Shown here: piece by piece, positions 24,591 to 33,136 of the stretch
Layout of the letters: each line of letters begins with the position of its first letter
Position numbering within the stretch: position 1 is the first letter of the stretch
DNA from: Viridibacillus soli
Lineage (GTDB): Bacteria; Bacillota; Bacilli; Bacillales_A; Planococcaceae
Length of the DNA stretch: 44,066 nt
Direction of reading: 5' to 3'
NCBI RefSeq assembly: GCF_016612995.1
Contig: NZ_JAEOAH010000047.1
Coordinates: forward strand, 1 to 44,066
Translations under genes and position numbers: made by a program
Notes under the pieces: generated by a model
The model's database searches: none
What the model was told of the DNA's origin: nothing
The model's input: only the letters and a program-made list of their open reading frames with translations

Positions 24591-25223
24591 TCATACGAGA
24601 TCATTCTTAACTGCATAAATAGCAAGCTGTGTCCGGTCCCTTAAATCGAGTTCCTGTAAAATATGCGTAATGTAATTTTTCACCGTTCCAATTGATAAAA
24701 ACAGCACTTCTGAAATTTCTTTATTTGTTTTCCCCTCACCTACAAGCTTTACCACATCAAGCTCGCGTTCAGTTAAAGTATGTACTTGTTGTGATGGAGA
24801 CGTTTTCTGCAATAATTTAGGCATTAATTTTGCGGCGACATCCTCATGTAAAACTAGCCCACCCTCAAGTACACTATAGATGGCACTAATTAATTTATGT
24901 GGCTCAGCCGATTTCAACAAAAATCCATTAGCACCGTCCTTTAATGTTTGAAAGGCATATTCTTCATCATCAAATGTTGTTAGCACTAAAATTTTAATAT
25001 GAGGAAATCGACCTCGTATACGTTTCGTTGCTTCAATTCCATTCATTTCCGGCATTCGGACGTCCATTAATACTAGATCAATATGATGGTTTTCAAGGGC
25101 AGTTAATGCTTCAATACCATTACTTGCTTCTGCAACAATTTCAAAATCAGGCTCTTGCTCTACAATCATTTTGAGTCCATTTCTCACAATTGCTTGGTCT
25201 TCAACAATTAATATATGTACCAT
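24591..25223 (-). CDS. NarL/LuxR-family response regulator, LnrK-like
   Basis: 210 residues. Receiver domain with VEDQ, phospho-acceptor Asp54 (VLMDVRMPE), TTFDDEEYAF and FLLKSAEP (conserved Lys). C-terminal GerE/LuxR helix-turn-helix with LTERELDVVKLVGEGKTNKE and the recognition-helix region LSIGTVKNYITHIL. Partner of the upstream kinase (3-bp gap); likely activates the exporter genes downstream. Confidence 0.9.
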   Translation of the reverse strand: MVHILIVEDQAIVRNGLKMIVEQEPDFEIVAEASNGIEALTALENHHIDLVLMDVRMPEMNGIEATKRIRGRFPHIKILVLTTFDDEEYAFQTLKDGANGFLLKSAEPHKLISAIYSVLEGGLVLHEDVAAKLMPKLLQKTSPSQQVHTLTERELDVVKLVGEGKTNKEISEVLFLSIGTVKNYITHILQELDLRDRTQLAIYAVKNDLV

Positions 25224-25226
25224 TTT

Positions 25227-26321
25227 TTAAACCCTCACTTTTAACGGAAATGTTCCTTCAACAATAAAATGCTGTTCGGTCTGTCTAACCCGAAGTTCAC
25301 CACCAATTTCCTCCACTCTCCCCATCATATTCGTTAACCCAAAACCAAATTCAAATGTCTCCAGTTTCAACACTTTATTTTTCACTATGACTTGAACATT
25401 TTGTAAGGAATTTTGTCTAAGAATCACGTCTACTTCTTTTGAATCGCTATATTTCATCGCATTCGTCAAGCTTTCCTGTAGCACTCGATATAGGACAATG
25501 CTTTGTTCATTAGAAATTGATAATGATAATACACCTGTTTCAAACGTAAACCGAATATGTAAGTGACTCTCCATCTCTAGCTTTCGAATTAATTGAATAA
25601 CAGACTGAATCCCACTAGCTTCGCTTGTTTTTAACTGTCGCACAGCATATCTGGTTTCATTTAAACTTTCTCTTGCAAGCTCTTTCATTTCTTCAATACC
25701 ATCTATTTTTTTGTGAATGGAAAGTATCTCTAGCTGCATTAACAACGCCGTTAACTTATGTCCCACTGAATCATGAATATCTCTAGCAATTTTAGTACGC
25801 TCTTCGGCTCTCGCTACTTGTTCTTGCTCAACAAAACTGCGCTTTAGCATTCGATACTGCCCTAGCAGTCCCGTATATAGCTCACTTTTTTCTATTACAT
25901 TCTCATAAAACTGCTGTAATAAATATGAACTAATACAGATTGCAAGTATAAGCGTAAGGGGCAGAAATGGCATGATTTCCATAGCCGTCAAAACGATGAA
26001 AATAAACAAAATCCAACTTATAAAAATAGTATAATCCCTTTGCTTTAGTTGAAATGCCCCTTCAATGATGAAAAAGGCATACATTGGCAATAGATAAACA
26101 ATATCGATTGAAAATACCTCCCCAACCGGGATGAATAACCCCATGAGTAAATAATTTACTAAGGGCACTTTGCTAAGTGGGATGAAAAAATATAAGCACA
26201 GGATTGCTGCCACAATAAATATGGCATTCGTTACAGCGCCTTCAGTTAAAAAAATATGTATTAAAAATACACCGATCGTAGAAGTCAAACCAATATAGCG
26301 AATGATTAACTCTCTCACCAT
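25227..26321 (-). CDS. DesK-type sensor histidine kinase, LnrJ-like
   Basis: 364 residues. Five to six membrane helices (about 8-135) with almost no extracellular domain, a coiled linker, then HisKA_3 with ERTKIARDIHDSVGHKLTAL (His183), and HATPase with ESLTNAMKYSDSKEV and FGFGLTNMMGRVEE. Such intramembrane sensors detect membrane-active compounds. An ATG and a GTG lie side by side behind GAGGTGAT; the GTG at 26318 has the better spacing. First gene of the five-gene operon. Confidence 0.85.
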   Translation of the reverse strand: MVRELIIRYIGLTSTIGVFLIHIFLTEGAVTNAIFIVAAILCLYFFIPLSKVPLVNYLLMGLFIPVGEVFSIDIVYLLPMYAFFIIEGAFQLKQRDYTIFISWILFIFIVLTAMEIMPFLPLTLILAICISSYLLQQFYENVIEKSELYTGLLGQYRMLKRSFVEQEQVARAEERTKIARDIHDSVGHKLTALLMQLEILSIHKKIDGIEEMKELARESLNETRYAVRQLKTSEASGIQSVIQLIRKLEMESHLHIRFTFETGVLSLSISNEQSIVLYRVLQESLTNAMKYSDSKEVDVILRQNSLQNVQVIVKNKVLKLETFEFGFGLTNMMGRVEEIGGELRVRQTEQHFIVEGTFPLKVRV

Positions 26322-26877
26322 ATCACCTCACTTATTAAGTCTTATTTTACAAGCATCCCAATTGAAACTACTGCAGTCTTTTAGTAAATATTTAGATTAG
26401 CAAGTACCGCAAGTGTCCAAATGATTAATGTAATGTGAAATTGTCCTCCAAATTGTAGGGACTTTTGTTTCTTCGTTGTTATGAAGTTTTTTCATCAACT
26501 GACTGATTACAATAAAGTCATTTAATTTTCTAGCCATAAAACACAAGAGCCAGAAGCGTTAAAGGAGATGTTTTGGATTATTCTCAGAGAGACGATAATA
26601 ACTTAGGTGTCAAGCTAATAAACTACTCTGGTACTGCACTGATGTCTTTAGAAATTCTGTTTTTTGCTCTTTCAAATAAGGTGGTGACGATTAAATTCAC
26701 AAAACTCATGCTAAACTGAAGATAAATTCAATATAAGCCCATTATTTTTATTATAACAAAACATCGTAACCATAATATTGTAAATTCGTCCAATATTATA
26801 GAACTAACCCAAGCACGGTTTAAATCGCGTTTTATTAGAGCGTTATGATAATATAACTTATAAGAGAAGGTGATATT
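26322..26877. other. Intergenic region before amj
   Basis: Mostly AT-rich without recognisable signals, apart from a possible 48-codon frame (26573-26719). Confidence 0.4.
26573..26719 (+). CDS. Possible small protein (48 aa), unrecognised
   Basis: TTG behind AAAGGAG opens MDYSQRDDNNLGVKLINYSG then LMSLEILFFALSNKVVTIKF and LMLN-stop. Composition is protein-like and the frame stays open upstream for 11 codons, so it may instead be the tail of a lost gene. No family recognised. Confidence 0.25.
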   Translation: MDYSQRDDNNLGVKLINYSGTALMSLEILFFALSNKVVTIKFTKLMLN

Positions 26878-27696
26878 ATTTCTGAACTTTTTACAGAAAA
26901 ATTGATATTGATCGCATTATTTATTTTGATCATCCATTGTATTGAAACACTTGCGTATGCGGTTAGATTATCTGGTGCAAGAGTCAAACTGCTTGCTTCT
27001 GCTTTGTCCCTATTCAACTTGATGGTCATGGTTTCGCGGCTTGCCAATATGATGCAGCAACCTTTTACCGGAAGCCTAATTGATAAAGCGCCTAAAGAAA
27101 ATACATTAGAGTTTGTCGAAAGTCAATTTAGGGTCATTATTGCATCTTCCACACTTGGCACAATCATTGGGATCCTATTACTTCCAACTTTCATCGCCAT
27201 TTTCTCAAGAGCAATCATCCATTTAGCTGAAGAAAGAGGCTCCATTCCGTCCCTCGTCAAAAAGGGATTCACGTTTGAATACATAAAGCGCGGACTAAAA
27301 CATATCCACTTGCCAAAACTTTCTTACTTGAAGGATATTAGACTAAAAGAAATCCCAATCAAACTATTTGTCATTAACATGGTCATTACAGCCATCTATA
27401 CAATCGGTGTGTTATCCGCCTTGTATGCGGCTCTAATTGCACCAGAAAGAGCTTCAACAGCAATTATGGCATCGGGACTTATAAATGGAATAGCTACTAT
27501 TTTGCTCATCATTTTTATCGACCCTAAAATATCCATCCTTGCAGATGATGTCATCAACCAAAAAGGCAGTTACTCTAATCTAAAAGGTATGTCACTTATG
27601 ATGGTTACTTCCCGCTTGTTAGGAACCGTTCTCGCTCAAGCACTCTTTATCCCAGGTGCAAAATATATTGCTTGGTTTACGAAATTTATAGCTTAA
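26878..27696 (+). CDS. amj: Lipid II flippase Amj
   Basis: About 272 residues, six or more membrane helices. The N-terminus SELFTEKLILIALFILIIHC and the following ETLAYAVRLSGARVK are characteristic of Amj (formerly YdaH), the alternate flippase that can replace MurJ in moving lipid II across the membrane. Later segments MVSRLANMMQQPFTGSLIDK and MVTSRLLGTVLAQALF also fit. The ribosome site AGAAGGTGAT lies 5 bases before an ATT codon at 26878, exactly where homologues start; the nearest standard codon, TTG at 26902, is too far away and would drop eight conserved residues. So either ATT is used as start or the start codon is mutated. Confidence 0.85.
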   Translation: MSELFTEKLILIALFILIIHCIETLAYAVRLSGARVKLLASALSLFNLMVMVSRLANMMQQPFTGSLIDKAPKENTLEFVESQFRVIIASSTLGTIIGILLLPTFIAIFSRAIIHLAEERGSIPSLVKKGFTFEYIKRGLKHIHLPKLSYLKDIRLKEIPIKLFVINMVITAIYTIGVLSALYAALIAPERASTAIMASGLINGIATILLIIFIDPKISILADDVINQKGSYSNLKGMSLMMVTSRLLGTVLAQALFIPGAKYIAWFTKFIA

Positions 27697-27718
27697 TTAT
27701 TCCAATTCCAAATGAAAG

Positions 27719-27768
27719 TAAAAGAACGTTCAGCATGTCTACGTCTAGACCTACTGAGCGTTCTTTCA
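27719..27768. terminator. Bidirectional terminator between amj and the ECF-ABC operon
   Basis: AAAGAACGTTCAG / CTGAGCGTTCTTT arms, with an inner GTCTA/TAGAC stem and A/T runs at both sides. Serves the converging amj and ABC ATPase genes. Confidence 0.75.
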
Positions 27769-27780
27769 TTGTTTTGAAAT

Positions 27781-28650
27781 TTAAACTACATCATTAGCTC
27801 CAAAATAATAAACATAAATATCCTCTAAACGAGGTTCTACAGTCACTGCTTGTTCATGGGGCTCTTTATCAGAAATGATCCTAATTTCGACTTGGCCTTG
27901 TAGATGAGAAGCATTTACAAGTTTTAAATGCTGTTTGTTTTTCAGAAAATCATCTTCATTCATTACCATCGTCCAAACTTGACCATTTAATGCGGCAAGT
28001 AATTCCTTGGGCGCCTTCTTCTGAATAAGTTCTCCTTCTTTTATAAGTAAAACTTCATTCGCAACGTATTCTATATCCGAAACAATATGTGTAGAGAGTA
28101 GAATAATCTTATCTTTTGATATTTCAGACAAAATCCCACGTAATCGTATGCGTTCGCTTGGATCAAGACCCGCGGTAGGTTCATCTAATATCAAGATAAG
28201 CGGATCATTTAATAACGCTTGTGCAATGCCTACTCTCCGCGTCATACCTCCTGAAAATCCTTTTAGTTTCTTCTTTTTCACATTACATAAACCAACCAAT
28301 TCTAATAATCCATCCACTTTTTCATGTGCCACTCTACTGTCAATTCCTTTTAAACTGGCCACATATCGCAAAAATTCTTGAGCTGTAAAATGACTATAGC
28401 CCCCAAACTCCTGTGGTAGATAACCTAATATATCTCGATAATTTTCTCCTAATATGGAAATCTCCTTGCCGTTATATGTAACACGTCCCTTTGTTGGCTT
28501 CAGCACATCTACTAAAATTCGCATAAGAGTAGATTTACCTGCCCCGTTTGGCCCTAGTAACCCGTAGATTCCTTGAGTGAGCTCGCAAGTCACTTCTTTT
28601 ACAGCATATACATCACGATATTGTTGTGTGACATTTTCTATTTTCAACAT
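27781..28650 (-). CDS. ABC transporter ATPase of the ECF-ABC operon
   Basis: 289 residues. Walker A LLGPNGAGKST, Q-loop YLPQEFGGYS, signature FSGGMTRRVGIAQ, Walker B LILILDEPTAGLD, switch His in LLSTHIVSDIEYV; C-terminal domain of about 75 residues. All catalytic residues intact. The ATG overlaps the stop of the preceding permease (TAATG). Last gene of a five-gene operon starting with an ECF sigma factor. Substrate unknown. Confidence 0.85.
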   Translation of the reverse strand: MLKIENVTQQYRDVYAVKEVTCELTQGIYGLLGPNGAGKSTLMRILVDVLKPTKGRVTYNGKEISILGENYRDILGYLPQEFGGYSHFTAQEFLRYVASLKGIDSRVAHEKVDGLLELVGLCNVKKKKLKGFSGGMTRRVGIAQALLNDPLILILDEPTAGLDPSERIRLRGILSEISKDKIILLSTHIVSDIEYVANEVLLIKEGELIQKKAPKELLAALNGQVWTMVMNEDDFLKNKQHLKLVNASHLQGQVEIRIISDKEPHEQAVTVEPRLEDIYVYYFGANDVV

Positions 28651-29393
28651 TATATTTCTTTCCTCCTTGCCCGTAGATGTTTATTTAGACAATACATTCC
28701 TATTATTAAAATGCTATACCAAAGTGCTAAAATGCCGATTTCTAGAACATCGATAGACGTTGCTCTAAAGAGCTCCCCTTTTATGAGAAATGAGAAAAAG
28801 CCTTTCTCTAAAATCCATTCAAGTGAATATTTGTGAATCATAGACCCTCTTATTAAATACGATAGTCCAAAAAATAACCCACAAATTATAAGAGTTATGG
28901 GATGAGATTTAAAACTATCACAGATTAATGCAGTAAAGATGGTAAATAAAAGTGTGCCTATAAGAACGGTAATAGTTTGTTGCCATAATGAAAGCTCCGT
29001 TAAAAGCGTAAGCCTTTGCCCAGTATTAAAAATACGAACTGATATGACCAATTGAATACACGTAAAAAGCAAAATAATAACAAGCATAAATATTGTCGCC
29101 GTTTTGATTCGCATTAAGAAAAGTGTACGTCTACCTAATTTTGTCGTATGTATGACTTCCTCAACCTGCTCCTCCCTATCCATTGCGAAAAGTCTTGTTG
29201 TGACAAATAATATGAGAAAACCAACTGTCAGTGAACCAAGTACATTCCAAAATGACAATGTATTCTCTAGAATTTTCTGCGAGCCTGATTGATGTTTATG
29301 AAAAATAGTAAAGACCCATATTACGATTACGACAATAATTGACGGCAGTACTAATCTATTAGTTACAAGCTTTTTTAGATCTAGCTTCAGCAT
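28650..29393 (-). CDS. ABC-2-like permease, second of pair
   Basis: 247 residues, six predicted membrane helices, from LVLPSIIVVIVIWVFTIF near the N-terminus to a last helix IGILALWYSILIIGMYCL followed by a basic tail. After helix 2 a cytosolic loop (FAMDREEQVEEVIHTTKLGR) resembles the coupling element of ABC-2 permeases. Overlaps the upstream permease by 7 bp. Pairs with it and the following ATPase. Confidence 0.65.
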   Translation of the reverse strand: MLKLDLKKLVTNRLVLPSIIVVIVIWVFTIFHKHQSGSQKILENTLSFWNVLGSLTVGFLILFVTTRLFAMDREEQVEEVIHTTKLGRRTLFLMRIKTATIFMLVIILLFTCIQLVISVRIFNTGQRLTLLTELSLWQQTITVLIGTLLFTIFTALICDSFKSHPITLIICGLFFGLSYLIRGSMIHKYSLEWILEKGFFSFLIKGELFRATSIDVLEIGILALWYSILIIGMYCLNKHLRARRKEI

Positions 29394-30205
29394 TTCGCTC
29401 TCCTCTCATACGAGTAGGTGATCATGCTTACTAGCCCAATAATCGGTACAAATAAATATACAACCAGTTTCCAAAGCTCATCAATCTGTAAATTCACCAT
29501 ATAAAAAGCACTTAGCATGCCATTATATCCATAATGATAAAGTAAGGATAATACATATCCAATTTCGGAGCTGCTAAAATACAATAATAGAAATCTTTTA
29601 ATCAACTCTAAAACCGCAAATAAACCTCCACATATCATCATGATAACAACGCTTCTCTTAACTAAAATAGAAATCAAGAATAGAAACAAGGCAAATGAGA
29701 AACTAGCGATGATCATATAAATATATTGAAATAAAAAATATTGTCCATTTGTCCAATTGCCAATGCCTTTAAAATCCCAAGGGCTCTGATAGTTTCCTTC
29801 CACCAACATAGAATTGACCCCATTTATACGGTAATTGCTACTAAAAAAAATAAAGACCACTGAATATAGAAATGTTACAACTACTATGCTATATATTAGG
29901 ACGAGCCATAATTTCGCGAAGAGTAGCTTCCTTTTCCCATACTTATATGTCTTTAATAATTCATCAATTCCCGTCTCATTCTCAAATGGAACGATTCTTG
30001 ACACCCCAACAACAAGCAAAATAGCTACCATCCAATACCCAACATATCCCATAAAATCATGCATGTTTTTCCAGAAATAAAATGGCTCATCTGGTGATAC
30101 TATCGCAGATTGCATTAAAAGTGTAAGCCCAGTGCAAAAGACCACTGCGATATAGATCTCCTTGAATAGGAGGAATTTCTTCACCTCCGCAATTTTAAGA
30201 TTCAT
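29387..30205 (-). CDS. ABC-2-like permease, first of pair
   Basis: 272 residues, six helices. After helix 2 it has the cytosolic stretch VPFENETGIDELLKTYKYGK RKLLFAKLW, the same coupling-loop pattern as its partner (DREEQVEEVIHTTKLGRRTL), which marks the two as paralogous permeases. ATG overlaps the end of the preceding gene. Transport direction and substrate unknown; ABC-2 subunits usually export. Confidence 0.65.
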   Translation of the reverse strand: MNLKIAEVKKFLLFKEIYIAVVFCTGLTLLMQSAIVSPDEPFYFWKNMHDFMGYVGYWMVAILLVVGVSRIVPFENETGIDELLKTYKYGKRKLLFAKLWLVLIYSIVVVTFLYSVVFIFFSSNYRINGVNSMLVEGNYQSPWDFKGIGNWTNGQYFLFQYIYMIIASFSFALFLFLISILVKRSVVIMMICGGLFAVLELIKRFLLLYFSSSEIGYVLSLLYHYGYNGMLSAFYMVNLQIDELWKLVVYLFVPIIGLVSMITYSYERRAKC

Positions 30206-30980
30206 ATTTCATTAAATCCTTTCTGTCCAATTGTAGTAATTGTTTCAGTTTCAAAATGATCGATACAGTTGAAACTACAATGACTACTGCATAAAAAATA
30301 ACATTTACGTTTACAAGCAACTCTCCAACTTGCGTAGATAAAGCTGAAAACCCAAATAACATCCAAATCAAAAATGTCGTCAGCATAATATTCACATTTC
30401 TACTTACAGTAACTAAAACTAATAGCATGAGTGAAAACAAACAAATCGGTGTAAGACCTAAAATAATTAATTGAAATAGTTCAACTGTTCTAACTTGGCT
30501 ACCTGTCAGCAAAAATTGAATGGCTGGAATCGTAATGAACAGAATGGCTATACCGATAATTGCTACAACCTTTGAAAAGAACATTTGATTAAAAGAGCAT
30601 TTAAATGTATGTTCCAGCTCCTCCATTGCTTGATCATACTTTCCAAAGAGTTGCCAAAAACAAATAAATAGAGGGATAGGCGCTGTGAAAATCATCATTA
30701 AATACTTTTCCAAAGGTGAATCTATAACAACCATCAGAGCTACTAGTACTAATAGAAAGATTGACAGCTGTATTTTACAACGTAGAAACAACTCTTGTAG
30801 TGCCATTTTAATCAGTACTTTAACTGACACGATAGAGTGTTGTGGTTGCCGTACTGGTAAATAAGCTTCTAAAACGGACTTTGTTTTTTGCTTTTTGGTA
30901 TCAAGTGAATCATCAATTTTATAGCTATCTAAAATAGCACTTATCTTTTCCTCTACTCGCAATTCATCCTTTCCTTTCAT
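30195..30980 (-). CDS. Polytopic membrane protein following an ECF sigma gene (candidate anti-sigma)
   Basis: About 261 residues. A soluble N-terminus of roughly 65 residues (VEEKISAILDSYKIDDSLDT, then KQKTKSVLEAYLPVR) precedes six membrane helices. It overlaps the sigma gene by 17 bp and is placed where ECF operons normally encode the anti-sigma factor. No zinc-binding HxxxCxxC motif and no RsgI/RsiV-type domain is present. The helices resemble ABC-2 permease helices, so it could be a third permease-like subunit, a sensor that holds the sigma factor through its N-terminus, or both. ATG at 30980 is 9 bases behind AAAGGAGC. Confidence 0.55.
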   Translation of the reverse strand: MKGKDELRVEEKISAILDSYKIDDSLDTKKQKTKSVLEAYLPVRQPQHSIVSVKVLIKMALQELFLRCKIQLSIFLLVLVALMVVIDSPLEKYLMMIFTAPIPLFICFWQLFGKYDQAMEELEHTFKCSFNQMFFSKVVAIIGIAILFITIPAIQFLLTGSQVRTVELFQLIILGLTPICLFSLMLLVLVTVSRNVNIMLTTFLIWMLFGFSALSTQVGELLVNVNVIFYAVVIVVSTVSIILKLKQLLQLDRKDLMKYES

Positions 30981-31506
30981 TCTTTTCACGCTCCTTTATT
31001 GTTTTTCGTAGCTTCTGAAGTCCTTGATACAACCTAGATTTTACTGTAAAAATCGTTACTCCCGTAATTTTCGCTATCTCTTTTGAAGTTAAGTCATGAT
31101 AATATTTTAAAATCAATGTACTCTTTTGAATTTTAGGAAGTGTATCTAGTAATTCCTTTGCAAACACCGAATTTGCATATTGGTTTGAATGATCTTCAGT
31201 AGCTGACATTTCTTGTTCCTCTATCAATTCAGACTTGTGTTTCTTTAACTTGTTATAATTGTTCATGCACCTATTATGTGCAATTGTATACAGCCATGAT
31301 ATAAATTTTCCATGCTCCTGATATGTGGGAAGTGCTTTCATCATCGCAATAAAAACTTCTTGTGTTGCATCGTATGCATCCTCATATGAACCAAGGATAC
31401 GATATGTATAGTGGAAGATTTGCTTATAATATTTATCTACTAGTTCTTCCATTGCCACTTTAGAGCCTAGCTTAATTTCTTTTATCAGTTCATAATCATC
31501 TTTCAC
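30964..31506 (-). CDS. ECF-type RNA polymerase sigma factor
   Basis: 180 residues. Region 2: MEELVDKYYKQIFHYTYRIL with AYDATQEVFIAMMKALPTY and KFISWLYTIAHNRCMNNY. Region 4: LPKIQKSTLILKYYHDLTSK EIAKITGVTIFTVKSRLYQG LQKLRK. No region 1 or 3, as in ECF factors. GTG start behind AGGGAGG. It heads the operon with the membrane protein and ABC genes, which are presumably its targets. Envelope or antimicrobial-peptide stress is the usual theme for this type; the actual signal is unknown. Confidence 0.88.
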   Translation of the reverse strand: MKDDYELIKEIKLGSKVAMEELVDKYYKQIFHYTYRILGSYEDAYDATQEVFIAMMKALPTYQEHGKFISWLYTIAHNRCMNNYNKLKKHKSELIEEQEMSATEDHSNQYANSVFAKELLDTLPKIQKSTLILKYYHDLTSKEIAKITGVTIFTVKSRLYQGLQKLRKTIKEREKNERKG

Positions 31507-31618
31507 GCTAGCTATCCTCCCTTTCTATAAGTAAAACAATCTAAAACGTCAAAAGGATTTAAAAAATTTAAATTCTTTTCAATAACTTTATGTACTCTTA
31601 AATTAGTTGCACAATAAA

Positions 31619-31658
31619 TCAGACCATTTATCTTCAAATTTGAAGATAAATGGTCTGA
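31619..31658. repeat. Perfect 40-bp palindrome
   Basis: TCAGACCATTTATCTTCAAA followed directly by its exact reverse complement, with no spacer. It lies between the sigma gene (-) and the gene remnant at 31758. It could be a very strong terminator (a loop of 4-6 bases would form in RNA), a cruciform, or an operator. It has an AAAATATTT flank on one side and no long T-run on either. Confidence 0.7.
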
Positions 31659-31757
31659 AAATATTTACTAATTATATTTATATTACCACTTTAAGATTTT
31701 AGGTGGATTGCTTCTATAAGCTGCTAATAACAAGCTATTACCCGACAAGATACTTTT

Positions 31758-32029
31758 TTATTGGTTTTCAATGGTCTCTCTAATAAAAGGAATATCTTCA
31801 AATTCAAACTCTCTTCTATTACTTTCTTTATTCCTTCCTCTGTTTTAGGCCTTGGTACTTCCTTAGTATCTGATTCTTTTTCTAAAAAACCTTGCCCAAA
31901 TAATTTATGGATATTGCTAATGACGGGTAAAAAGTATCCAGTTTTACCGAACGTTCTAACAGGGAAACGCTCAATTCTTGTATAGATGATATCTAATAGT
32001 ATCAGCCGATCTACTTTATCATGCGTATG
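31758..32029 (-). pseudogene. Unrecognised gene remnant, frameshifted
   Basis: Reverse-strand frame without a start: DKVDRLILLDIIYTRIERFP, then GKTGYFLPVISNIHKLFGQG and PRPKTEEGIKKVIEE. A shift near 31810 then gives FEFEDIPFIRETIENQ-stop. The two frames join smoothly, giving about 90 residues of a C-terminal region. No family recognised. Confidence 0.4.
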
Positions 32030-32072
32030 CTAAACCAATAATGCCCCCACGCCTGATGGATATGGGCACTAA

Positions 32073-32495
32073 TCATTTACTAACCAAATTTTTGTTTTCT
32101 TTAAAATTTGGACTCAATTCACTCCAAACATCAAATTTATTTCCATTTAAATCTGAAAAGATAAAGTTCCTTCCAGCATGCCCTCTATTTTCAATACTTC
32201 CGACTTTCATTTCACGTCCAACAAAAATACTATGTATTTCTTCTAAGGCACTGAGTCCATCGACCTCAAATGTCATAGAGAAACGCTCATTGCCGTTACT
32301 GTCGATAAAATTTGAACTTTGATTTTCTTTCGCTTTAACTAAGAAAAAGCTTTGGTTGGCAAAATTAATAATCGCTTTTTCTTCGTCTTTATAGCTCAGT
32401 TCAGCACCCAAATTATTGACATACCACTCTGCCGAAACATCAACATCACTTACCGGGATATAAGTAATTCCCACTCTTAATAATTTATCATCCAT
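32073..32495 (-). CDS. VOC-fold protein
   Basis: 140 residues with vicinal-oxygen-chelate layout: LLRVGITYIPVSDVDVSAEW YVNNLG opening, FFLVKA closing the first module, ERFSMTFEVDGL opening the second, and NFIFSDLNGNKFDVWSE with the C-terminal module end. The first-module metal His is absent at the usual place (VGITYIP), so a binding role is as likely as catalysis. ATG behind GAGAGGAGAT. Stand-alone gene. Confidence 0.75.
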   Translation of the reverse strand: MDDKLLRVGITYIPVSDVDVSAEWYVNNLGAELSYKDEEKAIINFANQSFFLVKAKENQSSNFIDSNGNERFSMTFEVDGLSALEEIHSIFVGREMKVGSIENRGHAGRNFIFSDLNGNKFDVWSELSPNFKENKNLVSK

Positions 32496-32585
32496 ATTTT
32501 AATCTCCTCTCTATATGTTCTATATAATAATTCTATTAATAAGGCTCTATTCCTTTTTATCCCTAACCATTTTAAAAATAAGTGT

Positions 32586-33136
32586 AATCAAGTAGGAGGA
32601 GGCGACTAGCCTCCGACCTCTCACACCAACGTACGTACGGTTCCGTATACGGCGGTTCAAAAGTTTTATGGTTTTAAAATAACCAGGTAGAGACTTGTTA
32701 GATTTTGTTTCTCCCATTATTTATTATTTAGTGCTCTATCAATGATTGGATTATTAGATGAACGCCAATATCCGTTTCGGGTATTTGCCATTCTGTAAGC
32801 AACGTTCGGGTGGATACCGAGTTTCTTGAGGTTGCGATACTTGGTTGAGGTTTTCTTCCATTCTTTCCATCGACACGCTAGCAGTCTTCGGAGTATATGG
32901 GCGTCCATTTTTTTGGCGTATGTACCAACGTCTCACTTTAAAGTAATTACCCCACCCCTGAATTAGGTAGTTGAGGCGTTTAATTCATTCGTCCATTCGA
33001 ACCCTCCAATTGCGATTCGTAAGGCGCAGAATCTTATCCTCCAATTTCTTCTGTCTCCAGGTATTCATCAGATTTCCGGGGTAAGTCCGCCCACAGTGAA
33101 CTTTCATCACCTAGTTGACGGACATGCCCGGTACAC
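32586..33136 (-). mobile_element. Group II intron remnant A, internally deleted
   Basis: The reverse strand begins GTGTACCGGGCATGTCCGTC (GUGYG-type 5' end) directly after the T-run of an intrinsic terminator (33137-33170). After AGTTCACTGTGGGC it jumps into the 3' half of the reverse transcriptase gene. It ends with domain V/VI-like sequence (GGAACCGTACGTACG, GAGAGGTCGGAGGCTAGTCG and the paired CCTCC) and CTACTTGATT near 32586. Most of domain I and the reverse transcriptase domains are gone. Location behind a terminator stem is the hallmark target choice of bacterial group IIC introns. Confidence 0.75.
32717..33060 (-). pseudogene. Group II intron reverse transcriptase/maturase, C-terminal fragment
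   Basis: Maturase domain X reading, in two frames: IKRLNYLIQGWGNYFKVRRW, then after a slip in a run of A's ILRRLLACRWKEWKKTSTKY RNLKKLGI, and ANTRNGYWRSSNNPIIDRAL NNK-stop. A TGA interrupts the first frame (RVRMDE-stop-IKR). The order WGNYF ... LRR...WKxWKK ... GYWRxSNxP...NK is the usual end of these maturases. No RT active-site YADD remains. Confidence 0.8.

Noticed and set aside
31524-31552. TTGACG-17-TATAGA, an excellent SigA-like promoter before the ECF sigma gene
   Set aside because: Transcription would begin inside or past the AGGGAGG ribosome site, 11 bases from the GTG start, leaving almost no leader; not called as the promoter.
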